Assembly: GCA_002197995.1 (NCBI GenBank)
Contig: NGZR01000004.1
Location: 682,001-746,000 of the forward strand
Reading direction: 5' to 3'
Source of the DNA: Gaeumannomyces sp. JS-464
Taxonomy: Eukaryota > Ascomycota > Sordariomycetes > Magnaporthales > Magnaporthaceae
DNA length: 64,000 nt
Part shown: in pieces, positions 57,500-64,000 of the stretch
Position numbering within the stretch: the stretch's first letter is position 1
How the letters are laid out: every line of letters starts with the position of its first letter
Program-made: the position numbers and the translations under genes
The notes under the pieces: model-generated
What the model saw: the letters and a program-made list of their open reading frames with translations, nothing else
Database searches by the model: none
What the model was told of the DNA's origin: nothing

Positions 57500-58260
57500 C
57501 GCCGGCGATAAAAGCGGTTTCGACGCTTAAAAAAACGCGGTCGAATATAAGTTTAACCGAAACGCGGAGTTTATCGAAAACGACCGCGATAAGTTCGAGT
57601 ACATTTAAGCGTGTTTAACTTTAAGCATTTAAAATGTGGTACGTTTTTATTACGAAATCGAAGGATTAAACAGCACGTATAACCCAGCCGACTTTATTTT
57701 CCACCTTAGTACCATTTTTAATAACCTTTATAAAAAAGCCCAAACTTTAACGAAATTGGAAGTTTACCGGATAAAGCCGGGCTAAACGTTTATTTATTTC
57801 CATATTAAATTCGAAATGCTATTAGCATTCGCTAACGGATTAGGATAAGCGGACGAAATTAAAATTAATTACTTTCGTTTTCGCATTTTTAACCGCATTT
57901 GTTTAACGGCGGTAACGGGCTTACATAACACCACTTCCTATTAAAAAGTGGTAACGTATATAAACGCATTGCATAAGCATTAAAAACGATCGATTTAAAT
58001 AATAAATTCGGTAAAAAAGCATTATAACCCCCGCTTTTGCCCATACCGGAAAAAATACGAAAAAACATTCCGATAATAAGCGTTAACGCGGCTTATATTA
58101 ACGTATAACCGCCACGCAAACCACGCGCTTTTTAAGTATCCTAAAAAGAATTTTAACGGCGACGGGAATCCGAGGCGTATTTAAACTGTGGAAATAAAAA
58201 ATACAAGCGACGAGCTTATTGGTACCGAAGCGCAATACGGCCGAAGGAGGATAAATTAGC
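57500..58260 (+). pseudogene. Gypsy-4 gag capsid
   Basis: Plus strand: YNPADFIFHLSTIFNNLYKK near 57,678, then FANGLG and TAVTGLHNTTSY (about 57,830-57,945). These fit the capsid of fungal gypsy Gag (ADFISDL..IFDD and AVTGLHNTTSY in relatives). Stops occur at former Gln codons. Confidence 0.75.
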
Positions 58261-60450
58261 CCCGATTTAAAACACCGGTATTAAAAAGGGAAAAAAGTAG
58301 CCCTTAATAAAAAAACTTAATTAGGGGGGGAAATTGCGGTAACGGACACAAATTATAACCAATAAGCCATTTAAAAGAAAATAAAAAAAACGAATTAAAG
58401 GAAATCGAACGAAGCATAAACGGCCCCCCGTTTTTAATCCCAATATTGTTTAACTTTTCCTAATTTATTAATGCATAAATGGATTTAAAATGCGAGTATT
58501 ACGCGGTAATAAGCGAAAGATTTACAATAAAACTCCAAATCGAAAAAATACGACTTTATAAACCACGATAACTAAAAACGGTCCTAAATAGGGCCTTATT
58601 AGCCATTAAATATTTTGCCAAATGTAAAATGAATATGGATGGCTAGGTAAAGCCTATCCTATTTTATATTATTCCGGGCATATTACGGGACGTTATCCTA
58701 GGATTTCCGTAAATAAAGCGCGAATAAGTTACCTTCGACGCGGTTTTAAACTGCTTACGGATAAAAGCAATAAGCCAATTCGTAATTAAAAAAGCGAAAG
58801 CCCGATTAACCCCGGAAAAACTCCCGGTAATTATCGGCAATATTTTCGCCGCAATTTGCCGAAAAATAGCAACGAAACTTTTAACAAAGTTACGAGTTTA
58901 TATTTACCTTTTTAAAGGAAATAACATAAATATTACAATTTACCGCTAAAATACCACCGCCTAACCGGTTAAAACTTAAGCTGCTTTAAAAATTAGCGGA
59001 GTTCGCCGAGCTTTTTAACAAAACGAAAGCATTAGGGTTGCTTTTATATTAAAAAAACCTAAACCACTATATTAAATTAAAAAAAAACGACGACGGCTTT
59101 ATTCCGGACCTTTTTTAGGGACGTTTATATAATATGCCGAAAAAATAACTCCTAAAACTGCGCAAATAAATTACTAACCTAATGGATAAAAGTTAAATCC
59201 GCGCTAGCTTATCCCTAATAACCGCGCCCGTCCTAATAATACGTAAATAATTAAAAGGCTAGCGTTTATACGTAAACTACCGTGCATTTAACGCAATTAC
59301 GCTTTAAAATCGCTACCTTTTACCGTTAGTAAAAAAAACACTCCGCTTTTTGTTAAAAGCGAAATGGTTTACGAAAATGGACGTTAAAACCGCTTTTTAC
59401 AAAATTTAGGTGGTAAAAAGCGAAAAACATTTAACAGCGTTCCGAATACAATTCGAACTATTCGAATAACTAATATGCCTATTCGGATTTGCAAAAGCCT
59501 TAGTAACGTTTTAACGCTATATTAACGGTGTTTTAAGCGATATCCTTAACGATTTCGTATTAGCATATTTGGACGACGTACTTATTTTTTCCTCGGGATT
59601 TCGCAAAAATCACATGGAAAAAGTGAAAAAAGTTTTTCGTCGGCTAAAAAACGCCAGGTTAAATTTAAACCTAAAAAAAAAGCGATTTCGCAATGCAAAA
59701 AGTTAAATATTTGGGGTTTATAATTAAAGCAAAAAAGGGAATCCAAACCGACCTAGAAAAAATCCGCGCGATTCGCGATTAAAAAGCGCTAAAAAAACTT
59801 AAAAGATTTCGCGGCTTTTTTAGCTTTGTTAATTTTTACCGAAATTTTATCGATAAATATTCGAAGCTAATTGCGCTATTACTAGTTTTAACCAAAAAAA
59901 AAACTCCGTATCGATGGGATTTTAAAATCGATATAGCATTTAAACGGCTAAAGCTAGCGTTTATTTAAGCACCCGTGTTAGCATAATGGGACCCAAAACA
60001 AAATACAAAGCTGGAGTTAAACTATTCCGAAACGGTTTTAAAAGGTTACTTATCCTAAAAAGGGAAAAACGGTTTATAGCGACTAGTTGTTTACCATTTC
60101 GCTAAACTAAACAACGTATAACGCAATTATACCATTTACGATAAAAAACTTTTAACGGTAATAAAATGCTTAAAAACTTAAAACGCAAAATTACGAAGCG
60201 TATTTAAACCGTTTTTAATCCTTACAAACCATAAAAACTTGGAATACTTTTTTAAACCCCGAAAAATGTCTGAAAAACAAATACGCTAAACGGAAATATT
60301 AGCAAAATTTAATTACAATTTGTAATACCGATTAGGGAAATACGCAGTACTACCGAACGCGCTATTACGAAAAAACAGGACGAAAAGGGAAGGATATGCA
60401 AAATAACGCTGTTATAACCAATGCAACCCGGTTAAAGCATAACGCTAGCA
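58261..60450 (+). pseudogene. Gypsy-4 protease, RT and RNase H
   Basis: 58,261-59,000 should hold the gag end and protease but is too damaged to read. RT is at about 59,280-59,780 (WFTKMDVKTAFYKI, LICLFGFAKALVTF, and an intact AYLDDVLIFSS at about 59,563-59,595). RNase H is at about 60,000-60,360 (IYDKKLLTVIKCLKT, FLILTNHKNLEYFFKPRKMS). The catalytic YLDD survives although the frame is closed by many stops. Confidence 0.82.
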
Positions 60451-62200
60451 AAGTTCCGTATTAACTCCGTATTTATAACCACCTTATCCCTAAGCTAAAC
60501 TTATAATAAAGCTACGCCGATACGAAAAAAAACCCTAATATTTAACCCGGTTTAATTATTAATACGAAATTATATTTATGTTATACCCCTTTTAACGAAA
60601 GCTATTATTTTTCGCGAATAAGCTTTAACGAATTTATAAAACGAAGCGTTACGTTATAATAAAACATACGAATATAAGCTTGTAATAATTTAGCAAAATG
60701 CGCGCAATTTTCTTTTAAAAGCTAATATAAAAACGTAAATAGCAAATTGCGAAATTAATGCATAAAAAGCATTTTAATATAAAAAGCGGTTATAGTTTTT
60801 AATTTAAAAACCATTAATTACTATTTTAATTTAAAAAATATACGCTTTTCCGATCGTGGGTTACGCGGGTCGGAATAACATATTCGCCGTTTTATGCCGG
60901 GATTACCATTAGGATGGGATGTTATAAAATGTAATACGATTCGTTCGTAATTGCGATATATGCCGCAAATCCCGCCCGTTACGATAACATAAACAAAGGT
61001 TATTACGCCCTTTCCCGGTTTTAAACCAGTTTTAAAAAAACATTTCGATAAATTTTATAACAAAGCTTTTCGCTACCGAAAGGGAACCGGAATACTTAAT
61101 AGTAATTATTAACAAATTGTTAAAATATATCCAATTAAAAGCCATGCATAGTATAAAAGCAAAAAAATGTATAGTAAAATTCCGTTTTGCTTAATAGCGA
61201 TTCCGTAGTTTCCCGAATAGTATTATATCCGATAAAAATTCGAATTGGGTCGGAGAATTTTGGATAAAACTATGCTTCCAAATGGGAATTAAACAATTGC
61301 TTTTTATATCCTTCCACCCCGAAATAAACGGGGGTATAAAACGAGCAAATTAAAAGGTTTAGCATTATTTACGCTGCTTTATCACTTTCGCGCAAACCGA
61401 TTGGTTATAACACTTTAACGCTTGCCAATTCGCGCTTAACAATGGGAATTCGACTATTACGAAATATAACCCTAACCGTTTACTTTTTGGATTCGATATT
61501 AACCCGATTCCAATATACCCCTTACCAAATAACGCGTTTAAAGCCAGTAAAAAAAAGCGCGCTTTCGCCTTTTTAACCCATTTACGCGAAGGATTAAAAT
61601 TCGCCATAATAACCGCGGCATTTGCGCAGTAATAACAAAAGTCCTAAACGAATAAATTCCGCCGCCCGGCCGAAAAATACAAAATGGGGGATAAAGTTTA
61701 GCTATTCTTTTATAACATTAAAATAAACCGCTTTAGTAAAAAGCTAAACTAAATGGCAAATAAATACGAAATAGTCGCGGTTTTAACTCCCTTTATTGTT
61801 ATATTAAATATGTTTAAAAGCATTTACCTTACCTTTTACGTGGAATTAATCGAACGAGCAGCGAACGACCCGCTCCCGTTATAAATAAATACGGATATAT
61901 AACGAAACCCCGTCCTAATCCCATTATTAAAAAACAACGAACTTTAAAAAAAATGGTTCGTAAAAAGGATTTTAGCAGTAAAAAACGCTAAAAGGCGGGG
62001 AAAAAGGCAAATACTAGTAAAATGGGTAAAATAAAACAAAGCGAATTTAAAACCCATTGGAAAATTTCGAAAATATAGCGGTAATGGCAAACTTCGAAGC
62101 GCAATGAAAAAACGCGCGCATTTAAAACGATCCTAAATTGCGAAATAAAAAAAAGTAAACGGCGGCGTTACGTAAACAAAGGAGGCGCGTTACGGGTGTT
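60451..62200 (+). pseudogene. Gypsy-4 integrase and chromodomain
   Basis: The integrase core is at about 61,180-61,640 (SDKNSNWVGEFW, FISFHPEINGGIKRAN: the family TDGQTERAN motif reads INGGIKRAN). The conserved C-terminal part has FALNNGNSTITKYNPNRLLF. The chromodomain-like end lies at about 61,950-62,090 (KWFVKRILAVKNAKRRGKRQ, ILVKWVK). The minus-strand frame at 61,365-61,607 is a shadow. Confidence 0.8.
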
Positions 62201-63319
62201 TAACTACCTAAAAATAAAAAAAAGCCGGAAAGCGGGCGGGCGCGTACCATATAAAAGCATAAAGCCAAAGCGACCTTTAATTTAACTATAACCACGAACG
62301 ATGCGATAAAAAACAAAAAGCGCGCCGGCTTCGGAAATTTAACGAAGAAAAACAAAACGAACGCTAAAGTTAAAACGCGCCGGTTTAAACACGAAAATAA
62401 AAGGAAGCTTTAGCACGATAAGTTATTACCATGCCTAAAACTCAATTCCAAAAAAAGAGATTTGCGCGTATAACACGAAAGGAAGGCGGAATTAAAACGC
62501 GTTTTTATCGCTAAAGGACTCCTTTTTTTCGAGTTTAAAAGGGAACGGTACCAACGGGAAAAGGAACTGCCGCCGTTGCAATTAACATCCCGACGACGAC
62601 GACGCTTTTTACGGTGCCGGGCGGCACGAAAGGAAAGCGACGGCTTACGACGCTTCGAGCTAAAATAATAAGCAAAACGATAACGCGCCGAGCTTTTACC
62701 AAACTAAATACGGTTATTACCAGCTATTTAAATGATAACGTTAATAAGCCGGTTATCGCGCGTTTCGGCGCGACGCTCCGCTTTTATTTAAAACTTTTGC
62801 GGACGATTAACGACGCCGTTATTAAAAGTATACGGGGAAAGGCCAATTATTTGCATAAAGCCGAAACTACGGATAAGCGTATCCATAAGCTATTGGTTTT
62901 GGTTACTATAACGGGAAGAAATACTAACCGCATTGCCGAAAACCAAAGCGTTTTTCGCGGGGTCGGCATTTTAAATATGCTAACGGTTAAAATTCGCGTT
63001 AGTTTTATTAAGGAATCGCGATTAATGCTAGTAAGTAATAAGGTATTCGCAAATAAAAACTAATCGCGAGCTTTTGCCGAAAAGGACGCCAAGCGTGAAA
63101 ATGTGTCGATTATTAGTTGTTATAGCAAAAAGGTTACGCCGGGCACGGCGAAAGGCAAAGCTCGAAGCGTAAGCAGCATTAAAAGTGTTACAGCCCGTTG
63201 TTTTTCTTTTGCGGCAACGGTCGCAAACTTATCCGGGTTGGTACTTTTGCAAACCACGACCTTAATAACTTTCGACTTTTAAAAGCACGCGTTACACTCG
63301 TACTTTTAATAAACGGAAG
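62201..63319 (+). other. Gypsy-4 post-pol region with an open frame
   Basis: About 1.1 kb between the chromodomain and the next insertion, with higher GC from 62,550. It includes the 149-codon open frame listed separately. In both Gypsy-2 and Gypsy-4, pol is followed by more than 1 kb of extra sequence. Confidence 0.55.
62614..63063 (+). CDS. Unidentified basic open reading frame, 149 codons
   Basis: The longest uninterrupted frame with ordinary amino-acid composition in the AT-rich block. It is basic and helical (for example RRAFTKLNTVITSYLNDNVN, then TDKRIHKLLVLVTI) with no Trp and only one Gln, so it offers few sites for RIP to make stops. Past the stop at 63,061 the same frame stays open for about 65 further codons. 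The minus strand has only a few stops here too, so coding strand is uncertain. I do not recognise a family. It could be a gag-like N-terminus of another element cut by the insertion at 63,320, an accessory ORF of Gypsy-4, or chance. Confidence 0.3.
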   Translation: MPGGTKGKRRLTTLRAKIISKTITRRAFTKLNTVITSYLNDNVNKPVIARFGATLRFYLKLLRTINDAVIKSIRGKANYLHKAETTDKRIHKLLVLVTITGRNTNRIAENQSVFRGVGILNMLTVKIRVSFIKESRLMLVSNKVFANKN

Positions 63320-64000
63320 TGTTACAAACAGGCTTTTGTTCCTAAGGTAGGACATTTAGGAAAAGTGTTGGAACAGTACGCTAGTTAGGGGTTTTTAAAG
63401 GAACTGGGTAACTTGGTAATAATAGTTTAATTGCTTGCTTAAAAAGGTGCTTTGGAGCTAATTTAGGCTAATTAATGCCGAAGTTTTAATCGAAGCTATT
63501 TATAACAAAAAGGAAACCGTTTTTTTTTATAATAACCACCCGTTTTACACGACGGGCTAATATGTTTAATATAAACATATTAAACATATCCCCGTTTTTA
63601 AGTTAATATATTTAATATAAATATATTAAATATATTACCCTTTTTTAATATATCCGTTTTAAACATATTAACGATTTAGGTTACGTAATAGGGGAATGCG
63701 GGGCAATGCTTTTCCCTTTTTTTTGTGCCGCTTTTTTTTACGGGCGCACTTTTATGCCTTTTAGTCGTAATACCAGGTTTCCCTTTTTAAGCTAAGTTTT
63801 TTAGTTACACTTTTTTCCCCTTTTTTTTATTAATAGTAAATATTTTCCTTTTTTACTAATTGCTAACCTTTTTATTTAAAAAATGTTTAATCGAGTTTAA
63901 AAGCGAAAACTTACGTCGTTTACAATTTTAACCCGTCCGTTGTAATAACGTTTTTTTTTATTATTCGTATTGCTATTTCCATATTTTTGTTTAAATTACA
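63320..64000 (-). mobile_element. Second Gypsy-1 family element, 3' end only
   Basis: A 453-bp LTR (63,320-63,772, tgttac...gtaata) followed by the same purine tract and 3' pol-proximal sequence as 16,643 onward. The element is therefore in minus orientation and continues past the window. Its LTR is closer to the 16,191 LTR than to the 32,680 LTR. Confidence 0.9.

Larger units (their letters stand above)
48902..63319 (+). mobile_element. Gypsy-4: Ty3/gypsy element, split by Gypsy-3, 3' end outside the window
   Basis: The probable 5' LTR is at 48,902-49,033. Gag starts before and continues after the Gypsy-3 insertion (49,407-57,494, plus one ttata copy), and pol runs to about 62,100 on the plus strand. 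No 3' LTR occurs before 63,319, where a Gypsy-1 family element begins. The simplest reading is that this second insertion lies inside the Gypsy-4 3' region and that its 3' LTR is beyond the window. This is among the most AT-enriched, stop-rich elements here. Confidence 0.75.

Noticed and set aside
63061..63319. Possible BEL/Pao-like Gag after the 149-codon frame
   Set aside because: A loose resemblance only: the cysteines needed for the zinc knuckle are not present and cannot be derived by simple transitions, and BEL/Pao elements are not established in fungi.

Overview
The window looks like a chromosome segment from a filamentous ascomycete, probably a Sordariomycete. The evidence is a sharp two-compartment structure, a dense stack of fungal-type retrotransposons (chromodomain Ty3/gypsy, Ty1/copia, Tad-like LINE), and pervasive C:G to T:A transitions of the kind left by repeat-induced point mutation (RIP). 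The organism is inferred from style only; no marker gene fixes a species.

Layout. (1) 1 to about 15.4 kb is GC-rich, rich in microsatellites and CT-rich tracts, and has no long reading frame I can support as a gene. The exception is a decayed, glutamine-rich C2H2 zinc-finger gene fragment at about 14.48-15.40 kb. (2) About 15.4-16.2 kb is a transition zone. (3) 16.2-64 kb is an AT-rich retroelement graveyard.

Most element boundaries can be fixed by target-site duplications (TSDs). Gypsy-1 (16,191-33,133, minus strand, TSD caaac/taaac) carries an internally deleted copia element (19,674-21,801, TSD taaat) and a full-length copia element (22,623-30,101, TSD gaatt/aaatt). Gypsy-2 (33,292-48,629, plus strand, TSD tttta) is split in its integrase by a LINE (38,939-45,178, 15-bp TSD). 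Gypsy-4 (from 48,902, plus strand) is split in gag by Gypsy-3 (49,407-57,494, minus strand, TSD ttata) and again after pol by a second member of the Gypsy-1 family (from 63,320), which runs off the window.

All four gypsy pols end in a recognisable chromodomain, a module that in known chromoviruses steers integration to heterochromatin; this fits a self-reinforcing heterochromatic or centromere-like block. Every element has RIP-type stops, so none looks functional. Mutation load differs: the deleted copia copy and the LINE are the least damaged; Gypsy-4 and the Gypsy-1 and copia pols are the most damaged.

The most unusual signals are the following. The trinucleotide TCA/TGA is almost eliminated from the mutated block while CpG survives. 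Gypsy-2 carries about 2 kb between pol and the 3' LTR whose minus strand reads like a decayed membrane-protein gene. An 18-bp minisatellite lies inside Gypsy-2 pol between RNase H and integrase. An open 149-codon frame of unknown nature lies downstream of Gypsy-4 pol. Conserved hairpins occur in or beside several LTRs.
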